64,000 bases of DNA from an uncultured Reyranella sp. (GCF_945957355.1 NZ_CAMFKM010000002.1:186001-250000), one strand, 5' to 3'. Positions 44,097 through 55,120 are shown, counted from the first letter of the stretch. Notes: generated by a model not told the origin, from the letters alone. Translations and numbers: made by a program.

Positions 44097-45461
44097 ATGA
44101 GTCTCCATCGCATGCTTCTGGCCCGCGCGGCCGAAGCCAATCCGCTGCGCATCGGCGTGATCGGCGCCGGCAAGTTCGGCTCGATGTACCTGTCGCAGAT
44201 CCCGACGACGCCGGGCATCCATCTGCTCGGCATCGCCGACCTCTCGCCCGACCGCGCGCGAGAGAACCTGGCGCGGCTGGGCTGGAAGCCCGACGTGACC
44301 TCGGCGACCTCGTTCGCCGATGCGCGCAAGCATGGCAGCACCCACCTCACGGACGACTGGCGCGCGCTGGTCAGCCATCCCGAGATCGACATCATCGTCG
44401 AATCGACCGGCGACCCGATCGCCGCCGTCGAGCATGCGCTGGAAGCCTTCAAGCATGGCAAGAGCGTGGTGATGGTAACGGTCGAGGCCGACGCCTTCTG
44501 CGGGCCGCTGCTCGCGAAGCGCGCCGCGGCGGCCGGCGTGATCTATAGCCTGGCCTATGGTGACCAGCCGGCGCTGATCTGCGAACTGGTCGATTGGGCG
44601 CGCACCTCGGGCTTCGAGGTCACGGCGGCCGGTCGCGGCCACAAGTGGCTGCCGCACTTCGCGCAGTCGACGCCCGAGACGGTGTGGAAGTACTGGGGCC
44701 TCAACGAGGAGCAGGCCAAGCGCGGCGGCCTGAACCCCAAGATGTTCAATTCGTTCCTCGACGGCTCCAAGCCCGCAATCGAGAGCACCGCCGTTGCCAA
44801 CGCCACCGGCCTCACGCCGGCACCGGACGGGCTCGCCTTCCCGCCCTGCTCCGTGGAGGACCTGCCCTTCGTGATGCGGCCGATCTCCGAGGGCGGCCAA
44901 CTCCATCACAAGGGCCAGGTCGAAGTCGCCTCGTCGCTGGAGAAGGACGGGCGCGCCATCCCCTACGAGATCCGCAAGGGCGTGTGGGTCGTGTTCGAGG
45001 CGGCCACCGAGTACCAGAAGAACTGCTTCGAGGAGTACATGCTGCAGACCGACCCCAGCGGCCGGTACTCCGTCATGTACAAGCGCTGGCACCTGATCGG
45101 CCTCGAGGTCGGCATGTCGGTCGCCTCGATCGGCCTGCGTAAGGAGCCGACCGGCACGCCGATCGGCTTCCATGCGGACGTCATCGCCACCGCCAAGCGC
45201 GACCTCAAGCCGGGCGAGATGCTCGATGGCGAGGGCGGCTACACGGTCTACGGCAAGCTGTTCCCGTCGGAGAAGTCGACCGGCCTCGGCAGCCTGCCGC
45301 TCGGCCTCGCGCACAACGTCAAGCTGGTGAAGCCGATCAAGGCCGGCCAGTCGCTGACCTACGCCGACGTGGTGATGGACGAATCGCTCACCGCCGTGAA
45401 GCTGCGCCGGGAGATGGAGCGCGACTTCGCCCCGGCGGCGTCGAAGATCGCGGCCCAATAG
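44097..45461 (+). CDS. NAD(P)-dependent oxidoreductase with SAF domain
   Basis: A 454-residue protein. A homoserine-dehydrogenase-like Rossmann domain (GVIGAGKFGSMYL at about 19-31, then ADLSPDRA, VESTGDP) is joined to a middle catalytic region (SLAYGDQPALICELVDWART) and a C-terminal SAF domain (about 355-430: ATAKRDLKPGEMLDGEGGYT, LVKPIKAGQSLTYADV). Proteins of this layout occur in carbohydrate and sugar-acid catabolic operons, but the substrate is unknown. GGAGGAAA precedes the ATG. Confidence 0.85.
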   Translation: MSLHRMLLARAAEANPLRIGVIGAGKFGSMYLSQIPTTPGIHLLGIADLSPDRARENLARLGWKPDVTSATSFADARKHGSTHLTDDWRALVSHPEIDIIVESTGDPIAAVEHALEAFKHGKSVVMVTVEADAFCGPLLAKRAAAAGVIYSLAYGDQPALICELVDWARTSGFEVTAAGRGHKWLPHFAQSTPETVWKYWGLNEEQAKRGGLNPKMFNSFLDGSKPAIESTAVANATGLTPAPDGLAFPPCSVEDLPFVMRPISEGGQLHHKGQVEVASSLEKDGRAIPYEIRKGVWVVFEAATEYQKNCFEEYMLQTDPSGRYSVMYKRWHLIGLEVGMSVASIGLRKEPTGTPIGFHADVIATAKRDLKPGEMLDGEGGYTVYGKLFPSEKSTGLGSLPLGLAHNVKLVKPIKAGQSLTYADVVMDESLTAVKLRREMERDFAPAASKIAAQ

Positions 45462-45466
45462 GAAGA

Positions 45467-45491
45467 GGGGGCGCAGCCCAGCTGCGCCCCC
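45467..45491. terminator. Bidirectional terminator hairpin
   Basis: GGGGGCGCAGC (45467-45477) and GCTGCGCCCCC (45481-45491) form a perfect 11-bp stem with a CCA loop, between the convergent oxidoreductase and PRC-barrel genes. The stem is strong but not followed by a long T-run. Confidence 0.65.
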
Positions 45492-45500
45492 TAAGTCCGA

Positions 45501-46358
45501 TCAGCCGCCCGACTTGGTGGCCGGCGCAGCCGCCTGATTTTCCTTGTACTCCGGCATCGCCTTCAGCGAGTCCTTGGTCCAGTTGGACTTGACGCGCAGG
45601 TCCTTGCCGTCGCGTTCCAGCTTGAGGTCGCTCCACTTCACCGCGACATTCTTGGCTCCGACCCCCAGGAACCCGCCGACCGAAACCACCACGGTCTTGA
45701 TAGCGCCGTCGGTGCCGACGAAGACCTCCTCGATCTCGCCAACCGTTTCGTTTGCCTGGTTCTTGACGTTCGCGCCGAGCAGGGCATTGCCGGACACATT
45801 GCCCTCGGCGTTGAAGTCGCCGCCACTGCGCGCCGGCGTGTTGGTGGCGGTTTGCGGATTGGGCGAAGACGAACGCGTCGTCATGTCGGTGCGCGCGCCG
45901 TCATTCTTCCAGACGCCGGAATCATTGAAGACCTGGCCGCGGTAGGCCGTGTTGCTGTACTTGTACTCGGGCTTTGCCTTCAGCTGGTCCTTGGTCAGAT
46001 TGACGGTGACCTTCTCCCCGTTCTGGGAAATGTTGAGCTCGCTCCAGTTCAGGCGAACCTCCCGCTCGCCCATGCCCAGGAAGCCGCCGACGCCGACCAT
46101 CACGCTGTCGACATTGCCGTCCTTGCCGATGAAGACCGACTTGATCTCGCCGATCGTCTCGTTCTGAGCGTTCTGGATGTTGCGGCCGATCAGCTTGCGG
46201 GTGTCGGCACTCGCGGCCTGAGACGGCATCGGCTTGGCCGCGGGAGAACTGGCGGCCGGCGGGGTGGCGGTGGGCTGGGGCGCCGCGGTCGGGGACTGGG
46301 CGTAGGCAGACATTGCGCCCGCCGTGAACAGAGTTGCCAGGATGATCCGATTGAGCAT
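45501..46358 (-). CDS. Secreted protein with two PRC-barrel domains
   Basis: A 285-residue exported protein. Signal peptide about 1-20 (cleavage after MSAYAQ), then a Pro/Ala-rich low-complexity linker (to about 50). PRC-barrel domain 1 is at about 52-130 (RKLIGRNIQNAQNETIGEIK, GVGGFLGMGEREV) and domain 2 at about 190-272 (LLGANVKNQANETVGEIEEV, SVGGFLGVGAKNV). A Ser/Thr/Asn-rich linker separates them. PRC barrels bind partners; function unknown. GGAGG precedes ATG 46358. Confidence 0.87.
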   Translation of the reverse strand: MLNRIILATLFTAGAMSAYAQSPTAAPQPTATPPAASSPAAKPMPSQAASADTRKLIGRNIQNAQNETIGEIKSVFIGKDGNVDSVMVGVGGFLGMGEREVRLNWSELNISQNGEKVTVNLTKDQLKAKPEYKYSNTAYRGQVFNDSGVWKNDGARTDMTTRSSSPNPQTATNTPARSGGDFNAEGNVSGNALLGANVKNQANETVGEIEEVFVGTDGAIKTVVVSVGGFLGVGAKNVAVKWSDLKLERDGKDLRVKSNWTKDSLKAMPEYKENQAAAPATKSGG

Positions 46359-46470
46359 GAAGTGCCTCCGTTGGATGATGGGTCGCATCCAACGTGCTTC
46401 TCCTTCCTGCCGTTGCGTCTGTTGTGAAAGCTTTTGGGCGTTGCGACGCGGCCGATCCCCGGCGCCGGGA

Positions 46471-47592
46471 TCAACCGCCGAACATTTCCTTCACCTTGCT
46501 GAAGAAGCCTTCGGATTCGGGGCTGGTCTTGCCGGCCTTCTCGAATTCCTTGAGCAGTTCCTTCTGCTTCGACGTGAGATTGGTCGGCGTCTCGACGTTG
46601 ATCTCAATATACATGTCGCCGCGCTGGCTGGAGCGCACGATCGGCATGCCCTTGCCGCGCATGCGGAACTGGTGGCCGCCCTGCGCGCCGGCGGGGATGT
46701 TGATGCGCGCCATCTTGCCGTCGAGCGTCGGTACCTCGATGTTGCCGCCGAGCGTCGCCTGCACCATTGAGATCGGCACGCGGCAATGCACGTCGGCGCC
46801 CTCGCGCTCGAACAGCTGGTGGCGGCGCACCGAGAGGAAGACATAGAGGTCGCCCGCGGGACCGCCGCGCGCGCCCGCCTCGCCCTCACCGCTCAGGCGG
46901 ATGCGCGTGCCGTCCTCGACGCCGGCGGGGATGTTGACCTTGAGCGTCTTCTCGCGGCGCACGCGGCCCTGGCCGCCGCAGCTCTTGCACGGCTTGTCGA
47001 TCACCTGACCGGCGCCATGGCAGGTATGGCAGGCGCGTTCGACGGTGAAGAAGCCCTGCTGCGCGCGGATGCGCCCACGGCCCTGGCAGGTCGGGCATTG
47101 CTGCGGCTTGGAGCCGGCTTCCGCGCCGCTGCCGTGGCAGACCTCGCAGGAAACGGAGCTCGGCACGCGCACGGTGGCTTCGGTGCCGGCGTAGGCCTGC
47201 TCCAGCGTGATCTCGAGATTGAAGCGCAGGTCCTGGCCGCGCATGTCGGCGCGTCCGCCGCGCCCGCGCTGGCCGCCGGCGCCAAACATCTCCTCGAAGA
47301 TGTCGCCGAACACCGAACCGAAATCGAATCCCTGGCCGCCCTGGAAGGGCCCGCCCGGCCCCGCGCCGCCCTCGAAGGCCGCGGCTCCGTAGCGGTCGTA
47401 GGCCGCACGCTTCTCCGGATCCTTCAGGATGTCGTAGGCGTGGTTGATTTCCTTGAACTTCCGTTCCGCTTCCGCGTTACCGTCGTTGCGGTCCGGATGA
47501 TACTGCATCGCGAGCTTGCGGTACGACTTCTTGATGTCGTCGGCACTGGCCGTGCGGCTGACACCCAGCAGCTCGTAAAAGTCTTGCGACAT
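46471..47592 (-). CDS. dnaJ: Chaperone protein DnaJ
   Basis: A 373-residue type I Hsp40. The J domain (1-70) contains the HPD motif in YHPDRND. The Gly/Phe region follows (to about 135), then four zinc repeats ([32 protein letters not shown]) and the C-terminal client-binding domain. It stimulates DnaK ATPase and delivers unfolded clients. It lies about 86 bp downstream of dnaK, with a hairpin between. Confidence 0.97.
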   Translation of the reverse strand: MSQDFYELLGVSRTASADDIKKSYRKLAMQYHPDRNDGNAEAERKFKEINHAYDILKDPEKRAAYDRYGAAAFEGGAGPGGPFQGGQGFDFGSVFGDIFEEMFGAGGQRGRGGRADMRGQDLRFNLEITLEQAYAGTEATVRVPSSVSCEVCHGSGAEAGSKPQQCPTCQGRGRIRAQQGFFTVERACHTCHGAGQVIDKPCKSCGGQGRVRREKTLKVNIPAGVEDGTRIRLSGEGEAGARGGPAGDLYVFLSVRRHQLFEREGADVHCRVPISMVQATLGGNIEVPTLDGKMARINIPAGAQGGHQFRMRGKGMPIVRSSQRGDMYIEINVETPTNLTSKQKELLKEFEKAGKTSPESEGFFSKVKEMFGG

Positions 47593-47628
47593 GATGATCT
47601 ACGCAGCCCCTACTCGCCCCTTACAGGT

Positions 47629-47654
47629 CGGCCTCCCGCTTGCGCGGGAGGCCG
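47629..47654 (-). promoter_or_regulatory. dnaK-dnaJ intercistronic hairpin
   Basis: CGGCCTCCCGC (47629-47639) and GCGGGAGGCCG (47644-47654) form a perfect 11-bp stem with a TTGC loop. It could attenuate readthrough so that DnaK exceeds DnaJ, or protect the dnaK message. Confidence 0.55.
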
Positions 47655-47678
47655 CCTTGCCTTCCAGGATGTCCCGGT

Positions 47679-49607
<1,929 letters not shown>

Positions 49608-49830
49608 GATTCTACTCTCTTCCTTCGGCAGATCGGCCGGACCCCAAAGGCACCCGATCGACCCCCGTATGAATGTTACCTGCCGGAAAACCCGGGTCAG
49701 GACAGGGGCTATATAGGTCCTATCCGGCTGCCTACAATGGACCTAAGGACCAAAATCTCCGCCGGAAAGCGCCGTTTTCGACACTACCGGCGGATTCGCG
49801 AGAGGCGGGCTGACAGCGCGTCGGCCCGTC
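49608..49830 (-). promoter_or_regulatory. dnaK upstream region with promoter-like elements
   Basis: This 223-bp gap between grpE and dnaK is richer in A/T than its surroundings. On the minus strand TTGTAG (49732-49737) and CTATAT (49711-49716) are 15 bp apart and could be a heat-shock or housekeeping promoter; the match is weak. No CIRCE element is present. Confidence 0.4.
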
Positions 49831-50421
49831 CTATTTCTCAGTACTGGCAGGCGGGCCGCCCTTCGACACCGCGACCATGGCCGCGCGCAGCAGGCGGCCG
49901 GCGATCAGGTATCCGGGGATCAGCTCCTGCACCACGGTGCCCGGCGGCACGTCGGCATTCTCGACCTCCATCATGGCCTGATGGAATTCGGCGTTGAACG
50001 GCTTGCCGAGGCTCTCGATCCGGGTGACGCCGTGGCGCTCCAGCACCGACTGGAGCTCGCGGTCGGTCGCCTGGATGCCGACGATCACGTTGCGCAGCGC
50101 CGGGTCCAGCGTGCCGAGGTCCGGCGGCAGGGCCGACAGAGCGCGGCCGAAATTGTCGGCCACCGAAAGCACGTCGCGGGCAAAGCGTTCGACCCCGAAC
50201 TTGCGCTCCTTCTCGACATCCTGCTGGGCCCGGCGACGCACGTTCTGCGCCTCGGCCAGGGCCCTGAGCTGTTTGTCCTGAAGGTCGGCCTTCTCGGCCT
50301 GGAGCTGCTCGACGAGGCGCTGCCATTCGGCAGCGCTTTCCGGCCGGGGCGGAATGTCGAGATTGTCGGGGTCGACCGGCATATCCGCCGGGGCGCCGCC
50401 CGCGGTTGGATCGCTGGCCAT
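49831..50421 (-). CDS. grpE: Nucleotide exchange factor GrpE
   Basis: A 196-residue GrpE, which speeds ADP release from DnaK. A disordered acidic N-terminus (to about 35) precedes a long coiled coil (LVEQLQAEKADLQDKQLRAL, then AEAQNVRRRAQQDVEKERKF) and the C-terminal beta domain (FNAEFHQAMMEVENADVPPG). The ATG at 50421 with AAAGGGA upstream was preferred to an in-frame ATG at 50463. hrcA, often upstream, is absent. Confidence 0.95.
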   Translation of the reverse strand: MASDPTAGGAPADMPVDPDNLDIPPRPESAAEWQRLVEQLQAEKADLQDKQLRALAEAQNVRRRAQQDVEKERKFGVERFARDVLSVADNFGRALSALPPDLGTLDPALRNVIVGIQATDRELQSVLERHGVTRIESLGKPFNAEFHQAMMEVENADVPPGTVVQELIPGYLIAGRLLRAAMVAVSKGGPPASTEK

Positions 50422-50494
50422 GTGTTGTCCCTTTGTATGTTGGTCTCTTGAAGCGGCCTTCACTTAGGGACGACCCCGCTCCCGGTCAACTGGT

Positions 50495-51550
50495 TCAGGC
50501 CGCCTGCAGGGGGGCCTGCAGCCGGGTGCCGCGCACGATGATTCCGCCGCGGTCGCCAATCGTTACCTGGCCGTAGCGCTGGGCGAAGATCTCGGGCAGC
50601 GGCCGGGCACGCTCGGCGGCCAGCCACAGGCGCAGCAGGTGGCGGCGGCGCTCCGGCTCGGGCCAGTCCTCGAAGCCCGTGCGGTCGTGCAGCATCGTGT
50701 GGTTGTGAACGAGCTGCACGTCACCCGGCTTGAACTCCGTGAAGATGTTGAGCGCCGGATCGTTGGCCAGCTGGTCGAACATGTCGAGCGCCTCGACCAG
50801 TTCCGGCGTGTGCCGCGGCGCGTCTGGGAACCGCTGGGCCGAGTCGATGTACTGGCGCTGGTAGATCGCCGTCAGGTAGCCCTGGTGCCAGTTGAACACC
50901 GGGATCTCGAAGTACGGCTTCTGGCCCTCCGGCACCTCGCCGCGCCGGTCGGTGGCGATCGGCTGGAACAGCAGCTTCAGCAGGTCGGGCCGGCGTCGGC
51001 GCATCTCGTTGAAGATGGTGGTCGAGCTCACCAGCGCCGACAGGCCGCCCGACTTGGCGGTCTTGAGGCAGAGCAGCCCGACGATGTCGCAGGAATCGGT
51101 GTGATAGGTCTGCCGCTCGTGCGTCTGGTAGATGCGTACGTTGGGATCGTTCACGTCGAGCCCGAGATCCTGGACGTGGCCCAGCACATGGCCCTTGCCG
51201 TTCTGCGAGCGGGCGCTGCCGAGATGGGCGCCCAGGCCGAAGAAGGCCGTCGCCGATTCGCGGATCGACCAGCGCTCGACCGGCAGGCCGCGCAACAACA
51301 GGAAGCCGCGGCCGTTCAGCACCTCGTCGTCGACCCGCGACCGGAGCTTGGGGCCGAGGGTGGGCAGCGGGAAATCCTGTGGCTTCAGCACCGCGATATC
51401 GGCATCGCGCGCCACCAGGGCGCGGGTTGCCGCCTCGATTTCCGCCACCTCGGCGCCACTGAGCGGCATCTGCCAGTCGGTGCGCTTGGCGATCTCGGGC
51501 CCGTACCAGGCGGCGGCACCGGTCTGCTCCGGCGGCAATTCGAAGTTCAT
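50495..51550 (-). CDS. TauD/TfdA-family 2OG-Fe(II) dioxygenase
   Basis: A 351-residue dioxygenase. The HxD iron motif is TYHTDSCDIVGL; the distal His lies in LVHNHTMLHDRTGFED and the 2OG-binding Arg in RRRHLLRLWL. Family members use taurine, sulphonates, carnitine precursors or aromatic acids; this one lacks a diagnostic neighbour, so its substrate is open. Start at 51550 (MNFELPPEQTG) chosen by family length. Confidence 0.88.
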   Translation of the reverse strand: MNFELPPEQTGAAAWYGPEIAKRTDWQMPLSGAEVAEIEAATRALVARDADIAVLKPQDFPLPTLGPKLRSRVDDEVLNGRGFLLLRGLPVERWSIRESATAFFGLGAHLGSARSQNGKGHVLGHVQDLGLDVNDPNVRIYQTHERQTYHTDSCDIVGLLCLKTAKSGGLSALVSSTTIFNEMRRRRPDLLKLLFQPIATDRRGEVPEGQKPYFEIPVFNWHQGYLTAIYQRQYIDSAQRFPDAPRHTPELVEALDMFDQLANDPALNIFTEFKPGDVQLVHNHTMLHDRTGFEDWPEPERRRHLLRLWLAAERARPLPEIFAQRYGQVTIGDRGGIIVRGTRLQAPLQAA

Positions 51551-51705
51551 CTCGTTTCGTCCCTCGATCTCTTTGGTGGAGGCTTGATTCCCCGCTTTCG
51601 TTGCAAGGTCATTCCACCCGTTGCGGCCGGCCGTCAAGACGGCGAGGGAGCGCGCTGCAGCCGCTCGACGCAAGGTTTCATGGCCGGGAGCGAATCGCCC
51701 TCAGC

Positions 51706-52716
51706 TCAGGCGTCCCATGGAAATCGGGGTGCGAAGAGTTCGGTGTCGCTGGTTGACAGCCGGTAGCTCTCGGTGGCGTTGACGAGCGCGGCGCGGATGC
51801 CGGGCTCCAGCGCGCTGTGGCCGGCATCGGGCACGACGACGTAGCGCGCCTCGGGCCAGGCGCGGGCCAGCGCATCGGCAGTCACCGGCGGGCAGACGAT
51901 GTCGTAGCGGCCCTGAACGATCGTGCCGGGCAGGTGGCGGATGCGGCCGAGATCGGACCAAGGCCAGCCTTCCGGCACGAAGGTGCCATTCGCGAAGTAG
52001 TGAGCCTCGATGCGCGAGAGGGCGAGCGCGAAGCCGCCATGGTCGGTCTCGAACGGCGCACGCACCGTCGGATAGAGCGTCGAACAGGCCGCCTCGTAGC
52101 GGCTCCAGGCGCGCGCCGCCGGACGGTGCAGGTCGGGATTGCGATCGATCAGGCGGCGGTAATAGTTGCCCAGCAGGTCGCCGCGCTCGTCGGGCGGCAG
52201 GTGCTCGGCGAAATCGCGCCAGGCTTCCGGGAAGATCGTGCGCATGCCGTGGAGGAACCAGTCGATCTCGGGCCGCGCGCCGAGGAAGATGCCGCGCAGG
52301 ATGAAGCCGGTTGCGCGCTCGGGATGGGTGAGGCCGTAGGCCAGCGCCAGCGTGCTGCCCCACGAACCGCCGAACAGCAGCCAGCTCGGGATGCCGAGAT
52401 GCGTGCGGAGCTTCTCCATGTCGGCCACGAGATGGCCCGTCGTATTGTCGTGGAGTTCGCCGAGCGGCATCGAGCGGCCGCAGCCGCGCTGGTCGAACAC
52501 GACGATGCGATAGAATTGCGGATCGAAGAAACGGCGATGGACCGGCGCGGAACCGGCGCCCGGCCCGCCATGCAGGAAGACGACGGGCACGCCCTCGGGA
52601 TTGCCGCTCTGTTCCCAATAGATCGTGTGCCGCCCGTCGACCGCCAGCATGCCGCTGGCGTAGGGCGAGATTTCGGGGAACAGGTCGGAACGGAGCGGAG
52701 TCTCTGAACGCGGCAT
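51706..52716 (-). CDS. pip: Proline iminopeptidase
   Basis: A 336-residue alpha/beta-hydrolase of the S33 family that releases N-terminal proline. Oxyanion HGGPGAGS; nucleophile Ser118 in GGSWGSTLALAY; acid in QGRYDIVCPP; catalytic His in DAGHSALEPG. The DQRGCGRSMPLGELHDNTT segment is diagnostic for Pip. It is divergent from the M48 lipoprotein gene. Confidence 0.94.
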   Translation of the reverse strand: MPRSETPLRSDLFPEISPYASGMLAVDGRHTIYWEQSGNPEGVPVVFLHGGPGAGSAPVHRRFFDPQFYRIVVFDQRGCGRSMPLGELHDNTTGHLVADMEKLRTHLGIPSWLLFGGSWGSTLALAYGLTHPERATGFILRGIFLGARPEIDWFLHGMRTIFPEAWRDFAEHLPPDERGDLLGNYYRRLIDRNPDLHRPAARAWSRYEAACSTLYPTVRAPFETDHGGFALALSRIEAHYFANGTFVPEGWPWSDLGRIRHLPGTIVQGRYDIVCPPVTADALARAWPEARYVVVPDAGHSALEPGIRAALVNATESYRLSTSDTELFAPRFPWDA

Positions 52717-52828
52717 GCGATTGTCCTTGGGGCATCAGTGCCATAGCGGCGGCCTTCGTGCCAGCCTCCCGGGGCGATTGCCGCCTCGTCCACCGAGCGT
52801 CTAAGGTCGAGGTGTCCGAGGAGGGGCC

Positions 52829-54259
52829 GTGGAAGTTCGCCGTATTCTGGCGCTGGTCGCGTTTTTGGCTGGCGTCGTGGCCAGTATCGGGGCCTGCACG
52901 CCGGCCGGAGCGCCGCCGGTCACAGCGGCTTCGGCTGCGGCGACCGGACGCGGAACCATTGTCCTGCCGCGGGAGATCGAGAAGCTCGTCGGCCCGGCCG
53001 ATCAGCACGCCGCCCTCCAGGCCTATGTCGACCGGGTGGGCCAGCGCGTGGTCGCGGCGGCGGGCGTCGGCGGCTTCCGCTTCGTCGTGCTGGATTCGCC
53101 GGTCGCCAACGCGCACGCGGTCCAGTCCTACATCTTCGTCACGCGCGGCCTCCTGGCCCTGCTCGAGAACGAGGCCGAACTGGCCGCCGCGATCGGCCAC
53201 GAGCTCGGCCATCTGGTGCGGCGCCATGCCGCGCAGCGCGCGCGCGTCCGCCAGACCGTGCTCGATGCGGCGGTCGAGGCGGCCGCCACCAGCGGCTCGG
53301 TCACCGTCGGCCGTGCGGTGGCGCAGGACGGGTTGCTCGCCCTGCGGCGCTACTCGCGCGAACAGGAGTTCGAAGCCGACAGGCTGGCCCTCGGCTACAT
53401 CGTCAAGGCGGGGTATCGCGGCGATGCGATGGCCTCCCTGATCGACCGGCTTCGCCGGCAGAGCGCGCTGGAGGCCCAGATCATGGGCGAGGCCCCCGAT
53501 ATCGGCGACCGGCCGAGCGCGGCGTCGACCCATCCGGTTCCGGTGGAGCGCACCTCGGCGATCGCCGCCCTGCCGCTCGCAAACGCGCCCGGCGAATCAA
53601 ACGAGAAGGGCTACTTCGCGGCCATCGACGGCATGTCGGTCGACGATCCGCCGAGCGAGGGCTTCATCCGCGGCCGGTCGTTCCTGCATCCGACCCTGCG
53701 CCTTTCTTTCACCGCCCCGCCTGGCTTCCGGCTGTTCAACGACAGCGATGGTGTGGTGGCAGTGAACCGCGACCGCTCGCTGATGTTGTTCTCCTGCCTG
53801 CCCACACCGGTGTCGGGCCCGCTCGACGACTGGATGCGCAACAAGCTGAAGCCCACGCCCACCGACATCCAGACCCTGGAGATCAATGGCAGCGAGGCGG
53901 CGATGGGCGCCCGGCCGCGCGGCTCGGACACCGGCCTGGGCCAGGCGCGCTACGTCGCCATCCGGGACGGCAACCGGGTGTGCAATTTCGCCCTCGTGAG
54001 CGAGGGCGCCGACCAGGACCGGCAGATCGAGGCGATGATCCGGGCCGCGCGGACGTTCCGCACCCTCACGCCGGCCGAGGCGGCGGCTCTGCAGCCCTAC
54101 CGGCTGCGCATCGTCTCGCCGGCGGGCTCGACGCCGGCGCAGCTCGCGGCGCGGATGCCCTATCCCGATCTCCGGATGGAGCGCCTGCTCGTGCTCAATG
54201 CGGCGCAGATGCCGGCCGACCTCGGCAGCCGATCCGAGATCAAGATCGTCCAGCCTTAG
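52829..54259 (+). CDS. M48 metalloprotease lipoprotein
   Basis: A 476-residue exported protease. The signal ends in IGAC, so Cys23 is probably lipidated. The zinc motif is HELGH (His124-His128), with the downstream ligand in REQEFEADRLALGYIVKAG. The C-terminal half (about 275-430) is a separate domain (LRLSFTAPPGFRLFNDSDG) of the kind attached to periplasmic BepA/YfgC-related proteases. Starts at GTG 52829 with GGAGGGG upstream. The stop lies inside a palindrome. Confidence 0.88.
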   Translation: MEVRRILALVAFLAGVVASIGACTPAGAPPVTAASAAATGRGTIVLPREIEKLVGPADQHAALQAYVDRVGQRVVAAAGVGGFRFVVLDSPVANAHAVQSYIFVTRGLLALLENEAELAAAIGHELGHLVRRHAAQRARVRQTVLDAAVEAAATSGSVTVGRAVAQDGLLALRRYSREQEFEADRLALGYIVKAGYRGDAMASLIDRLRRQSALEAQIMGEAPDIGDRPSAASTHPVPVERTSAIAALPLANAPGESNEKGYFAAIDGMSVDDPPSEGFIRGRSFLHPTLRLSFTAPPGFRLFNDSDGVVAVNRDRSLMLFSCLPTPVSGPLDDWMRNKLKPTPTDIQTLEINGSEAAMGARPRGSDTGLGQARYVAIRDGNRVCNFALVSEGADQDRQIEAMIRAARTFRTLTPAEAAALQPYRLRIVSPAGSTPAQLAARMPYPDLRMERLLVLNAAQMPADLGSRSEIKIVQP

Positions 54260-54284
54260 GGCTGAGCGAAGCTCAGCCCTAAGG
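54254..54284. terminator. Bidirectional terminator palindrome holding both stop codons
   Basis: CCTTAGGGCTGAGC (54254-54267) and GCTCAGCCCTAAGG (54271-54284) form a perfect 14-bp stem with a GAA loop. The TAG of the M48 gene (54257-54259) and the TAG of the opposite gene (54279-54281) occupy mirror positions in the two arms. Confidence 0.7.
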
Positions 54285-55088
54285 CTCGATCCGCTCCAGC
54301 ACCGCGCCATCGGCATCGAGCGCCACCAGCGCCGGCGTGTCGCGCGTGACGGTCAGCACACGTCCCGTGTCCTGAGCGACGTTCTTCGACGGGCCGGTCC
54401 CGCGCACGATCCGATCGATGTCGGGCCAGCCGCCGTCGCGGGCCCTGCCCAGCGCCTCGTCGAGCGCCGAATCGGTCTGGGTGCTCCACCAGAAGGCATC
54501 GGCCTGTCCATCGAGCGGGCGACCGGGATCGACGCCCGTGGCGGCAAAAACCAGGCGTCCGTCGGCACTGAGGGCCGCGCGCGACAGGGCGTTCAGCAGA
54601 TCGCTATGGCCGGGGCGGGCGGCCTGGCGCTCGCGCAGGCCCGACGTCCAGCGGGCGATGGCGAGCGAGCCGTTGCGGCTGGCGATGCGGCCCTCGGCGA
54701 TCGAATGACCATAGGCCTCGATGATGGCGTCCAGCCCGCGCGACAGCATCCAGTCGAGCACGTCGAGCGGCGCCAGGGCGAACTGGAGCTGCAATACCTT
54801 GTGCCAGATCTCTTCCTGCGGCCCGCGCAGGAAGACGAAATCCTCCACCTCGGCGCCGGGCCGCGCCAGCAGGCGGCGGCGCAGCAGTAGCATGAGGTCG
54901 ACCGTGCGGGGCGTGTTGCCGGCCGCGCCCAGCATGTTGCCCAGCACGACCAGCCGGTCGCCGGGGTGCCAGCGCTGCATCAGGGCGCCACCCAGCCTTT
55001 CCAGGGCCGTGTCGTCGCCCTTCAGGGACCCCAGCGCCCAGGTGGTACCGCCGTCACGCAGGCGGGCGATCGAGGCGACTTTGCTCAT
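54279..55088 (-). CDS. Degenerate calcineurin-like phosphoesterase (predicted pseudophosphatase)
   Basis: A 269-residue protein with the outline of a Ser/Thr-phosphatase-like metallophosphoesterase but not its metal ligands. The usual GDxHG block is GSLKG (20-24), the GD(x)xDRG block is GNMLGAAG (50-57), and the GNHE block is GPQE (89-92). The surrounding pattern (GDRLVVLGNMLG, TVDLMLLLRRRLLARPG, FVFLRGPQEEIWHKVLQLQF) is well kept. A structural or regulatory role is more likely than catalysis. It lies 92 bp downstream of carD beyond a strong terminator. Confidence 0.7.
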   Translation of the reverse strand: MSKVASIARLRDGGTTWALGSLKGDDTALERLGGALMQRWHPGDRLVVLGNMLGAAGNTPRTVDLMLLLRRRLLARPGAEVEDFVFLRGPQEEIWHKVLQLQFALAPLDVLDWMLSRGLDAIIEAYGHSIAEGRIASRNGSLAIARWTSGLRERQAARPGHSDLLNALSRAALSADGRLVFAATGVDPGRPLDGQADAFWWSTQTDSALDEALGRARDGGWPDIDRIVRGTGPSKNVAQDTGRVLTVTRDTPALVALDADGAVLERIEP

Positions 55089-55120
55089 GAATCAGGAAGG
55101 GCTCTAACAGGCGGACATGA

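Noticed and set aside
49608..50494. Possible CIRCE heat-shock operator near grpE or dnaK.
   Set aside because: No TTAGCACTC-N9-GAGTGCTAA-like repeat can be read in either gap.
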